Positions 1 through 6,334 of a stretch of DNA of 6,359 bases are shown piece by piece. The notes below the pieces were generated by a model, which did no database searches, had not been told where the DNA came from, and worked only from the letters and a program-made list of their open reading frames with translations. The stretch comes from an uncultured Eubacteriales bacterium (GTDB lineage: Bacteria; Bacillota; Clostridia; Oscillospirales; Acutalibacteraceae). Numbering within the stretch: position 1 is the stretch's first letter; every line of letters starts with the position of its first letter. The position numbers and the translations under genes were made by a program. Location: positions 1 to 6,359 of the forward strand of contig ONWY01000086.1 in assembly GCA_900321665.1 (NCBI GenBank), read 5' to 3'.

Positions 1-347
1 TCAATCTTCGGCTCAACGGTAAATGCAGCATCGGGAAAATCCGCCTTCACACGGTTAATAAATGCGGTGACCTCTTCTACCGAAAAAACATCCTGCAAGC
101 TTTCCATTTTCACCGCATGGGTGACCTTTTCAAAAAGCGCGCTCGCTTTGCCGCCAACGGTTTGGGTCGGGCTGTCGGCAGTAATCAGCTCCGGGTACTG
201 CGCTTCAATCGCTTTTAGCTCATTATTGAGCATGTCATACTCATAATCACTGATTGCGGGATTATCCTGATTATAATATAAATCGCTGTGATATTGCAGC
301 GTTTTTCTTAATTCCTCAGCTCTTTGCTTTGCACTTTGAAAATCCAA
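1..347 (-). CDS. ligA: NAD-dependent DNA ligase LigA, N-terminal part (runs off the left edge)
   Basis: LigA seals nicks in DNA using NAD+ during replication and repair, in the cytoplasm. The 115 complete codons cover domain Ia and the start of the adenylation domain. Residues 19-44 hold the NMN-binding signature (YH at 19-20, YY at 24-25, ISDYEYD at 32-38), followed by DSPTQTVGG at 58-66. Residues 112-115 read EPKI, the start of the family's ExKxDG motif, so Lys114 is the lysine that becomes adenylated; E. coli LigA has it at 115, which supports the chosen start. That start is TTG at 345-347, with GGAGG six bases upstream; the next in-frame ATG (residue 39) would cut into the conserved domain. 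The gene has its own promoter and is separated from the upstream feoB by a terminator. The remaining domains (OB fold, zinc finger, HhH, BRCT) lie outside the window. Identification is secure; the exact start is very likely. Confidence 0.95.
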   Translation of the reverse strand, partial: MDFQSAKQRAEELRKTLQYHSDLYYNQDNPAISDYEYDMLNNELKAIEAQYPELITADSPTQTVGGKASALFEKVTHAVKMESLQDVFSVEEVTAFINRVKADFPDAAFTVEPKI

Positions 348-350
348 ATG

Positions 351-358
351 CCACCTCC
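351..358 (-). promoter_or_regulatory. Ribosome binding site of ligA
   Basis: On the minus strand this reads GGAGGTGG. The GGAGG core lies six bases before the TTG at 345-347. It decides the start, because no ATG is available at the right place in this frame. Confidence 0.8.
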
Positions 359-395
359 GAAAAAAGCAAATAAATGATTTACTTACTAAATAATT

Positions 396-404
396 ATTAT
401 AACA
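396..404 (-). promoter_or_regulatory. Probable ligA promoter (extended -10)
   Basis: The minus strand reads TGTTATAAT, a consensus TATAAT with the TGn extension just upstream. No good -35 hexamer sits 17 bases further up (that position holds another TATAAT, 419-424), which is tolerated for extended -10 promoters. Transcription would begin near 389, giving a leader of about 40 bases before the TTG. The call rests on the motif and its position only. Confidence 0.55.
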
Positions 405-435
405 CAAGATAGTAAAAAATTATACTCTTTTTTTT

Positions 436-474
436 AAAAAAAGATATCCACTCGGTGAGAATGGATATCTTTTT
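436..474 (-). terminator. Rho-independent terminator of feoB
   Basis: A perfect 13-bp inverted repeat (438-450 with 462-474, arm AAAAAGATATCCA) lies immediately after the feoB stop codon. The 11-base loop can itself form a 3-bp CTC/GAG extension. In the minus-strand RNA the downstream arm ends in a run of seven U. The arms are AT-rich apart from the inner CC/GG pairs. The plus strand also has a U-run after the stem, but no plus-strand gene ends here. Confidence 0.85.
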
Positions 475-475
475 C

Positions 476-2821
476 TTATGCACCAAAAAGGCCGAATACT
501 AAGTAAGTACCGCCGGCGCACAGCCAGGCAACCGCGCATTGCAGCACTACCATGCCTGCTGCCCACTTGCCGCCAAGCTCGCGCCTGACTGCAGCTATCG
601 CCGCCACACAGGGTGTGTATAACAGGCAAAACACCAGCAGTGAAGCTGCCGCTTTTGCACTCAGTGCCGCGGTTATAGCAGCACCCGAGCCGTAGAGTAC
701 GGAAAGAGTTGACACAACGCTTTCCTTAGCCATAAAGCCCGTGATAAGCGAGGTCGTGATTTTCCAATCACCGAAGCCGAGGGGCTTAAATATCGGTGAA
801 ATCCAACCGGCAAGTACCGCTAAAATGGATTCTTTGGAATTATCGACCAGCTCTAAGTGGAAATTAAACGAGCGCAAGAACCATATCACAATCGAAGCGA
901 TGAAAATCACGGTAAAAGCTCTGGTGATAAAGTCCTTCGATTTATCCCACAGCAGCTGCAGGGTGTTTTTTGCACTCGGCAATCTGTAATTTGGCAGCTC
1001 CATAACAAAAGGCACCGCTTCGCCTTTAAAAGCAGTTTTTTTGGATACAAGTGCGGTGATGATGCCGACAATGATGCCGAGAAGATACAGCGCAATCATC
1101 ACAAGCGCCGCAAAGCGCGGGAAAAACAGCGAAGAAAACATCGCATAAATCGGCAACTTTGCCGTGCAGCTCATAAAGGGAATGAGCAAAACAGTCATCT
1201 TTCTGTCACGCTCCGAGGGCAAGGTTCTGCTTGCCATCACCCCGGGCACGGAGCACCCGAAGCCGATGAGCATCGGCACAATGCTTCTGCCGGAAAGCCC
1301 GATTTTGCGCAACAGCTTGTCGCTGATAAAGGCGACGCGTGCCATATAACCCGTATCCTCGAGCAAGGATAAGAAGAAAAATAAAATGACGATAATCGGC
1401 AAAAAGCTCAACACCGTGCCGACACCGGGAAAAATTCCCTCCGTAATCAGCGAGTGTAAAACTTCATTCGTATTCCATGCGCTGAGTCCTGCATCCACCA
1501 TCTTGCCCAGCCACTCGATTCCCTGCTCGAGTAAATCCTGCAGCGGTGCACCGACCAAGCCGAAGGTAATCCAAAAAATCAAACCCATGATGGCGATAAA
1601 AAGAGGAATGGCGGTATACTTGCCTGTTAATACCTTATCAATGCGGCGGGAGCGCTCGCGCTCCTTGCTCTCTTTCGGTTTAATAACACAGGCACCCACC
1701 AGCTTTTTGATAAAAGAGAAGCGCATATCGGCAATGGCAGCCGCGCGGTCAAGCCCACGCTCGTTTTCCATTTGAATAATAACATGCTCGAGCAGTTCCT
1801 TTTCATTATTATCGAGTGCCAAAGCATTTAAAATACGCTCATCACCCTCCACAAGCTTTGTGGCGGCAAAACGCACCGGAATCTCGGCAGCTTTTGCATG
1901 GTCCTCAATCAGGTGAATTATCGCATGCAGGCAACGGTGCACCGCGCCGCCGTTTTCGCTCTTATCACAAAAATCGGTGCGCAACGGTTTTTCCTGATAT
2001 TTCGCAATATGTAAGGCATGGTTGACAAGCTCCTCTATGCCCTCATTTTTGGCAGCGGAAATTGCCACGACGGGTATGCCGAGGATTTCCTCCATATTAT
2101 TAATCAGAACCGCGCCTCCGTTGCCACGCATTTCATCCATCATATTGAGCGCAAGTACCATCGGCGTTTCGAGCTCCATCAATTGCATGGTTAAATACAG
2201 ATTTCTTTCAATATTGGTCGCATCGGCTATATTAATAATACCGGTCGGTTTATTATCTAAGATGTACTTTCTGGAAACGATTTCCTCGTTGGTATAGGGT
2301 GATAATGAATAAATACCCGGCAAATCAATAATTTCGGTATTCTCGTAACCCTTAATGGAACCGACCTTGCTATCGACCGTGACACCGGGAAAATTGCCGA
2401 CATGCTGGTTCGAACCTGTCAAGCGGTTAAAAAGAGTGGTTTTGCCGCAATTTTGATTGCCAGCAAGCGCAAAGGTTAATGTACTCTCCTCCGGCAAAGG
2501 CTGCTCTGTCGCGCTGTCGTGAAACCTGCCGCCCTCGCCAAGACCCGGGTGCGCGGTGCGCTTGTGCACCTGCACTCTATCACTTGCATTGACTTGAGCA
2601 ATCGGTTCGGCGGTGATTCTTTTTGCATCATCTATTCTCAGCGTTAATTCATAACCGTGGATGCGAAACTCCATCGGGTCGCCCATCGGTGCAAATTTAA
2701 TTAGTGTGATTTCCGCTCCGGGAATCACACCCATATCTAAAAAGTGCTGCCGCAGCGCACCCTCGCCGCCAACGGTGCGTATCACGGCACTATCTCCAAT
2801 TTTTAACTGTTCTAAAGTCAT
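476..2821 (-). CDS. feoB: FeoA-FeoB fusion, ferrous iron transporter
   Basis: Imports Fe2+ across the cytoplasmic membrane, with an attached GTPase controlling transport. The protein is 781 residues from the ATG at 2819-2821. Residues 1-75 are an SH3-like FeoA domain (LRQHFLDMGVIPG, then FRIHGYELTLR), joined by a linker to about 115. The G domain follows: G1 GNQNCGKT (121-128), G2 GVTVD (146-150), G3 DLPG (166-169), G4 NMMD (226-229) and G5 SAA (255-257). From about 400 on it is multi-spanning membrane protein with both Gate motifs: GFGCSVPG around Cys523 and PFMSCTAKLP around Cys552. A further conserved MAKES (697-701) and YTPC (Cys738) follow. FeoA and FeoB are separate proteins in E. coli; fusions are known elsewhere. 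No feoC or other feo gene is adjacent. It has its own promoter and terminator. An in-frame TTG at 2831-2833 would add four residues but overlaps the ribosome binding site. Identification is very secure. Confidence 0.97.
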   Translation of the reverse strand: MTLEQLKIGDSAVIRTVGGEGALRQHFLDMGVIPGAEITLIKFAPMGDPMEFRIHGYELTLRIDDAKRITAEPIAQVNASDRVQVHKRTAHPGLGEGGRFHDSATEQPLPEESTLTFALAGNQNCGKTTLFNRLTGSNQHVGNFPGVTVDSKVGSIKGYENTEIIDLPGIYSLSPYTNEEIVSRKYILDNKPTGIINIADATNIERNLYLTMQLMELETPMVLALNMMDEMRGNGGAVLINNMEEILGIPVVAISAAKNEGIEELVNHALHIAKYQEKPLRTDFCDKSENGGAVHRCLHAIIHLIEDHAKAAEIPVRFAATKLVEGDERILNALALDNNEKELLEHVIIQMENERGLDRAAAIADMRFSFIKKLVGACVIKPKESKERERSRRIDKVLTGKYTAIPLFIAIMGLIFWITFGLVGAPLQDLLEQGIEWLGKMVDAGLSAWNTNEVLHSLITEGIFPGVGTVLSFLPIIVILFFFLSLLEDTGYMARVAFISDKLLRKIGLSGRSIVPMLIGFGCSVPGVMASRTLPSERDRKMTVLLIPFMSCTAKLPIYAMFSSLFFPRFAALVMIALYLLGIIVGIITALVSKKTAFKGEAVPFVMELPNYRLPSAKNTLQLLWDKSKDFITRAFTVIFIASIVIWFLRSFNFHLELVDNSKESILAVLAGWISPIFKPLGFGDWKITTSLITGFMAKESVVSTLSVLYGSGAAITAALSAKAAASLLVFCLLYTPCVAAIAAVRRELGGKWAAGMVVLQCAVAWLCAGGTYLVFGLFGA

Positions 2822-2827
2822 ACAAAT

Positions 2828-2831
2828 CCCC
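2828..2831 (-). promoter_or_regulatory. Ribosome binding site of feoB
   Basis: The minus strand reads GGGGATTTGTATG, placing a modest GGGG(A) element six bases before the ATG at 2821. It favours this ATG over the upstream TTG at 2831-2833, whose final G is the first base of the element. Confidence 0.5.
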
Positions 2832-2850
2832 AATAAAATATATTGACTAT

Positions 2851-2879
2851 ATCATAAACTATATATGTATAGATTGCAA
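2851..2879 (-). promoter_or_regulatory. feoB promoter (-35 TTGCAA, -10 TATGAT)
   Basis: On the minus strand TTGCAA (2874-2879) and TATGAT (2851-2856) are separated by exactly 17 bases, the ideal spacing for the housekeeping sigma factor. Each hexamer differs from consensus in one or two bases. Transcription would begin near 2844, about 23 bases before the ATG. The spacer contains a palindrome that could be an operator. Confidence 0.65.
2859..2872. promoter_or_regulatory. Palindrome in the feoB promoter spacer, candidate operator
   Basis: CTATATATGTATAG is symmetric at 12 of 14 positions, with perfect 5-bp arms (CTATA/TATAG), and lies entirely between -35 and -10, where a bound repressor would block RNA polymerase. 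Iron-uptake genes are commonly repressed by Fur- or DtxR-family proteins, but this sequence does not clearly match the classical Fur box or the IdeR/DtxR consensus. The surrounding DNA is very AT-rich, so chance symmetry is possible. Confidence 0.3.
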
Positions 2880-2906
2880 CTGTTAATTCCATATTTACTT
2901 ACGCAA

Positions 2907-2940
2907 AAGAAAAAAGCCTTTCGCAAACCGAAAGGCTTTT
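2907..2940 (-). terminator. Rho-independent terminator of ispH-rpsA
   Basis: A perfect 12-bp stem (2912-2923 with 2929-2940, arm AAAAGCCTTTCG) has a 5-base loop. On the minus strand it is followed by six U, a C, then more U. It begins 15 bases after the stop codon and ends about 28 bases before the feoB -35, so it separates the two genes. Confidence 0.93.
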
Positions 2941-2955
2941 GAACTCTGTCAAGAA

Positions 2956-5076
2956 TTACTCGGCATCCTCAGCCGTTTCTTCAGTGGTAGCTTCTTCCTG
3001 AGCAGGTGCATCTTCTGCAACTTCTTCAGCAGAAGCTTCTTCCTGAGCAGGTGCATCTTCTGCCGCTTCCTCAGCAGGAGCAGCTTCTTCTACCGGAGCT
3101 TCCTCGGCTGCTTCCTCGACAGGAGCAGTTTCCTCAGCGGGAGCTTCTTCAGCTGCTTCCTCGGTAACTTCTTCCTCGAAAATTTCATCCTCATCGGGGA
3201 GAAGTGCACGGATAGAGAGGCTGACTCTCTTCTTATCGGCATCAATCTCGGTAATCTTAGCTTCTACTTCCTCACCCATTTGCAGCACATCTGCAGGCTT
3301 GGAAATTCTCTTGTTGGCAATTTGAGAAATGTGGATAAGACCATCAATACCTTCAATAATGTTTGCAAAAGCGCCAAATGAGGTTAAACCGACAATCTTT
3401 GCTTTCACAACGCTGCCAACCGGATAATCTCTTTGCAGCTTTAACCACGGATTGTCCTCTTCCTTCTTGTAACCGAGGGAAATCTTCTTGTTCTCCTTAT
3501 CGACAGCTTTAACATAAACTTCCACTTCATCGCCGATGCTTAAGATATCCTGCGGATGCTTAATCCTGTTCCAGGAAAGCTCGGTAATGTGAATCATGCC
3601 GTCTACACCGCCAATGTCCACAAAAGCACCATAGCTTGTTAAGGACTTCACCTTACCGGTGTAAACCTGACCCTCTTCAATGTTTGCCCAAAGAGCTTCG
3701 CGAGCTGCCTTTCTCTCTTCGCGGAGAACGCTTCTGATGGAGCCAACTGCTCTGCGGCGCTGCGGATTCACATCAATAATTCTAAACTTAACGGTTTCCC
3801 CTTTCAATGAAGCAACATCCTCACCCTTAGGAACACCGGAAAGTGAAGCGGGTATAAATATTTTAACAGCATTTGTTAATACAAGAATACCGCCACGAAT
3901 TGCATCGGTCACAACGCCCTCAAGAATTTCCTGGCTTTCTTGCGCTTGCGCAATATCAAACCAACCCTTGCGTGCATCATAGAGCTTCTTGGAAAGCTGC
4001 ATGGTTCCCTCTGCATTGTTTGTTTTCATGATGATGAGATCGAGCTTATCTCCAACTTTGACAAGGTCTTCGATCTTGGCAGCAGGATCATCAGTCAAAT
4101 CTTCGAGTTTAACTACGCCTGTTTCTTTTCTGCCGGCATCAACAAACACTTCTGTGGGAGTAATTTGAATTACCGTACCAACAACATGGCTGTCAGTAGT
4201 GTCTTCATCTTTAATTGACTCTGCAAACAGTTGCTCGAAGCTCATCTCCTCATCATTAATTTTTTCATTCTCCTTAATAATTTCAGACATGGTTTCAAGT
4301 ACCTCCTTAATAATACCGTCTGGAGTGGAGGCTCCGGCGGTTACGCCTGCACTTTTGCAATGAGAAAAATCTATTTGCCTGAGTTCATCTGCCTTCTCAA
4401 CCAAATAAGACCTGCAGTTTTGCTCGCACACTTGCAAGAGCTTGCCAGTGTTTGAACTTGTCCTGCCGCCGATGATAATCATAACATCTACTTTCGAGGA
4501 CAATTCTACTGCTTCTTTTTGCCTTTGTGCAGTTGCATTACATATTGTATCAAAAATTTTTGCATTTGTATAGTCTTTTTTTATAAAATTTGAGCATAAT
4601 TTCCATTCTTTTACACTAAAAGTGGTCTGCGAGACCATAATGATATGACAATCGTTGCCGATTTTTTCATTTTTGAGGATATTTTTTAATTCCTCAAGCG
4701 AAGAAAAGATAAAATGCCTTCCCGCGCAGTGCCCGGCAATGCCGACAACCTCCGGATGATTGTGATTACCGGCAATGAGAATGACGCTGTTTTGCGGCGC
4801 CTGCTTCACAATTTTGTGAATTTTCAAAACAAACGGACATGTACCGTCATAATACTGCGTGCCGCGCTGCTCAAGCGCTTCATAAACGCTTTCAGGCACT
4901 CCATGGGCGCGAATAATCAAGCTTTCCCCCTCCGGCACCTCGCGCGGGTCGGAGACTGCCGTTACACCCTTTTTTTCCAAATCCTCCACCACCTGCGGGT
5001 TGTGAATGATCGGACCTAAGGTATGCACCTTCGCACCTGTTTGAAGCAAATCATAGACCATATTGACCGCACGTTT
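2956..5076 (-). CDS. ispH: IspH / ribosomal protein S1 fusion, 5' end missing
   Basis: The IspH half makes IPP and DMAPP from HMBPP, the last step of the MEP isoprenoid pathway, with a 4Fe-4S cluster. The S1 half binds RNA. The surviving gene encodes 706 residues. IspH landmarks: GPIIHNP (His at 5002-5004), AHGV (His at 4903-4905), DGTCP (Fe-S Cys at 4837-4839), HPEV (His at 4756-4758, Glu at 4750-4752), SQTT, DTICNAT (Fe-S Cys at 4540-4542), SSNTGKL and GASTPD. Four S1 domains follow (roughly 4191-3988, 3930-3720, 3672-3465, 3426-3208), then an acidic Glu/Ala/Pro-rich tail of about 79 residues. Such fusions are typical of Clostridia; E. coli S1 has six repeats and is separate. Missing: the N-terminal segment with the first Fe-S cysteine (family GFCFGV). 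Homology stops at KRAV (5065-5076); upstream codons, open to an ATG at 5157, are antisense to ftsW and not IspH-like. As it stands the enzyme half could not hold its cluster; I attribute this to the chimeric join, not natural decay. Confidence 0.95.
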   Translation of the reverse strand, partial: KRAVNMVYDLLQTGAKVHTLGPIIHNPQVVEDLEKKGVTAVSDPREVPEGESLIIRAHGVPESVYEALEQRGTQYYDGTCPFVLKIHKIVKQAPQNSVILIAGNHNHPEVVGIAGHCAGRHFIFSSLEELKNILKNEKIGNDCHIIMVSQTTFSVKEWKLCSNFIKKDYTNAKIFDTICNATAQRQKEAVELSSKVDVMIIIGGRTSSNTGKLLQVCEQNCRSYLVEKADELRQIDFSHCKSAGVTAGASTPDGIIKEVLETMSEIIKENEKINDEEMSFEQLFAESIKDEDTTDSHVVGTVIQITPTEVFVDAGRKETGVVKLEDLTDDPAAKIEDLVKVGDKLDLIIMKTNNAEGTMQLSKKLYDARKGWFDIAQAQESQEILEGVVTDAIRGGILVLTNAVKIFIPASLSGVPKGEDVASLKGETVKFRIIDVNPQRRRAVGSIRSVLREERKAAREALWANIEEGQVYTGKVKSLTSYGAFVDIGGVDGMIHITELSWNRIKHPQDILSIGDEVEVYVKAVDKENKKISLGYKKEEDNPWLKLQRDYPVGSVVKAKIVGLTSFGAFANIIEGIDGLIHISQIANKRISKPADVLQMGEEVEAKITEIDADKKRVSLSIRALLPDEDEIFEEEVTEEAAEEAPAEETAPVEEAAEEAPVEEAAPAEEAAEDAPAQEEASAEEVAEDAPAQEEATTEETAEDAE
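2959..3195 (-). repeat. Low-complexity acidic tail with a 30-bp direct repeat
   Basis: The 3' end of ispH-rpsA encodes about 79 residues dominated by Glu, Ala and Pro. A 30-bp sequence is repeated exactly at 2989-3018 and 3034-3063, giving a 45-bp (15-residue) period that encodes two EDAPAQEEA units; looser EEAPAEE-like units precede them in the protein. No nucleic-acid-binding fold is expected. Such slippage-prone repeats probably vary in copy number between strains. Confidence 0.85.
4288..4308 (-). promoter_or_regulatory. Internal Shine-Dalgarno and ATG at the IspH/S1 linker
   Basis: On the minus strand AAGGAGGT (4301-4308) is a perfect 8-base match to the anti-Shine-Dalgarno, followed after 10 bases by an in-frame ATG (4288-4290) starting MSEIIKENE. 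This lies after the last IspH motif and before the first S1 domain, so starting here would make a free S1-like protein of 444 residues. The spacing is slightly long. The same bases also encode Lys-Glu-Val of IspH, so coincidence is possible. Confidence 0.35.
5065..5076. other. Chimeric junction between two genomes, about 12 bp shared
   Basis: GACCGCACGTTT reads Asp-Arg-Thr-Phe of FtsW on the plus strand and, reversed, Lys-Arg-Ala-Val of IspH on the minus strand; each is plausible for its family. To the left, IspH homology is continuous while the plus frame is meaningless for FtsW. To the right, FtsW is continuous while the minus frame has lost IspH (Pro-Pro replaces the family's Gly-Val before Lys). 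No transposase, integrase, terminal inverted repeat or target duplication flanks it. This fits a chimeric assembly or library join; the exact breakpoint within the shared bases cannot be fixed from this sequence. Confidence 0.85.
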
Positions 5077-6273
5077 TGGGGGCTGTTCATAGCACTCATC
5101 ATCGTGGCTATCATCGCGCTTTTCTCGGCGTCGAGCACCTTGGTGTATATGCATCATTCAGCGTTGGGACCTATCGGACAACAGATGTTTTTCATCGTCT
5201 TAGGCGTCCTTGCGGCGTTCGGAATACAGTATATCCCGTCCTATTGGGTGCGTTTTGGCGGATACGCTTTGTTGGCAATCAGTACGCTGTTGGTTTTCTC
5301 GACGATGATTCCGGGCAATCCGTTAGTGGTGACGATCAACGGTGCGGCGCGTTGGGTACGTATTGCCGGCATCACATTCCAGCCTTCCGAGTTGGCGAAG
5401 CTGAGTCTGATCATCGTCGTAGCCGACCAATTGGCACGTATCCGCACCGAGGAGGACAAGAAGAAATATTTCTTCCGAACGCTGATTATTGCCGGGGTGG
5501 TGATGTTGCCTATCATGGCTTCGAACCTCTCGACTGCAGTGCTCATTGGATTGATTATCTTCTTTTTATGGATACTTGCCCGTATCCCATGGCAATACAC
5601 CCTTTCGGTGGTGGGCATTGCGGTGGTTGCGTTGGTGTTGGGATACGCGATAGTGGAGTTTGGCTTTGTCCGACCGGGCAGACAGATGAGCGGACCTTTC
5701 AAACGTGCGACTACGTGGGTCAGCCGTATAGACCGGCATTTCACGGATGAGGGAGGCTCTAAATATGTGCTGACGGACGATAATATCCAAGAGGTATATT
5801 CCGCTGTAGCGATAGCCCGTGGTGGCGCTTCGCCGGTGGGCGTGCTGCCCGGAAACAGCAAGGAACGCGATTATCTGCCTTTGGCTTTTGCGGATTATAT
5901 CTTCGCTATCATTGTGGAGGAGTCGGGGGTGATAGGTGCAGCGTTTTTGATTTTCCTGTATTTGGCTATTCTTTTCAGGGCGTGCAATGTATCGAGCCGC
6001 TACTCAGACATGCCGGCAATGCTGATGACGATGGGGCTGGCGTTGATGATCACCTGTCAGGCGCTTATCTCCATGCTCGTGGCGGTGGGTTTGGGACCCG
6101 TGACCGGACAACCATTGCCCCTCATCAGCCGAGGAGGTACATCGGTCTTGATCACGTCGATATATTTTGGCATCATGATGGGTGTGAGCCGTGAGCAGAA
6201 AGAGTTGCGCGAACGCGTACACGAGACCACCGCTGAGAGTCTTGAAGATGCACCGATTGTCACGCTGGAATAG
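5065..6273 (+). CDS. ftsW: FtsW, SEDS peptidoglycan glycosyltransferase of the divisome, 5' end missing
   Basis: FtsW polymerises lipid II into septal glycan strands with its partner class B penicillin-binding protein, in the cytoplasmic membrane. About 402 residues remain. The family pattern is clear: first membrane segment ending in LFSASSTLVY, the NGAARWV...FQPSELAK motif (Pro-Ser-Glu at 5383-5391), a long periplasmic loop, GNSKERDYLPLAFADYIFA with the Asp at 5893-5895 aligned to the SEDS catalytic aspartate, EESG, and the C-terminal GLGPVTGQPLPLISRGGTS before the last membrane helix. The tail is short and cytoplasmic. The character and the following murG point to Bacteroidales. The true start is lost at the join; probably only some 10-20 cytoplasmic residues are missing. 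An ATG at 5023 is in frame, but its first 14 codons are antisense ispH, so it is not the natural start. RodA is the main alternative; murG downstream argues for FtsW. Confidence 0.94.
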   Translation, partial: DRTFWGLFIALIIVAIIALFSASSTLVYMHHSALGPIGQQMFFIVLGVLAAFGIQYIPSYWVRFGGYALLAISTLLVFSTMIPGNPLVVTINGAARWVRIAGITFQPSELAKLSLIIVVADQLARIRTEEDKKKYFFRTLIIAGVVMLPIMASNLSTAVLIGLIIFFLWILARIPWQYTLSVVGIAVVALVLGYAIVEFGFVRPGRQMSGPFKRATTWVSRIDRHFTDEGGSKYVLTDDNIQEVYSAVAIARGGASPVGVLPGNSKERDYLPLAFADYIFAIIVEESGVIGAAFLIFLYLAILFRACNVSSRYSDMPAMLMTMGLALMITCQALISMLVAVGLGPVTGQPLPLISRGGTSVLITSIYFGIMMGVSREQKELRERVHETTAESLEDAPIVTLE

Positions 6274-6283
6274 GACAGCTCGC

Positions 6284-6302
6284 GTTTTGAGGCAATCAAA
6301 AC
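6284..6302 (+). other. Small hairpin in the ftsW-murG spacer
   Basis: GTTTTGA and TCAAAAC form a perfect 7-bp inverted repeat around the loop GGCAA, 10 bases after the ftsW stop. Only two pairs in the stem are G-C and no U-run follows directly, so it is a poor terminator. It may be a weak processing or attenuation structure, or chance. Confidence 0.25.
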
Positions 6303-6334
6303 CATTTTAACGTTTTAACTAATTAACATTAGAT

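Noticed and set aside
857..1372. Open frame of 171 codons on the plus strand opposite feoB
   Set aside because: It is antisense to strongly conserved feoB sequence, rich in His, Arg and Lys as expected of a shadow frame, has no recognisable domain, and I see no supporting start site.
2822..2833. Upstream TTG start for feoB adding Met-Gly-Ile-Cys
   Set aside because: It overlaps the GGGG ribosome binding element of the ATG at 2821 and adds nothing that belongs to the FeoA domain.
5023..5064. Natural N-terminus of FtsW starting at the ATG at 5023
   Set aside because: These 14 codons are the exact antisense of conserved IspH codons, so the frame is open by chance.
5065..5076. Genuine inter-phylum gene transfer at the join
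   Set aside because: Both flanking genes are essential and cut mid-gene, and there is no integrase, transposase, repeat or tRNA attachment site; a chimeric join explains everything more simply.
5076..5750. Open frame of 224 codons on the plus strand inside ftsW in another frame
   Set aside because: It overlaps conserved ftsW motifs and its translation lacks membrane segments or any known motif; a shadow frame.
5241..5861. Open frame of 206 codons on the minus strand opposite ftsW
   Set aside because: It lies entirely within conserved ftsW coding sequence and resembles no family; a shadow frame.
6305..6319. TTTTAAC direct repeat in the ftsW-murG spacer as a regulatory site
   Set aside because: Two copies of a 7-base AT-rich word one base apart are too weak to support a call.
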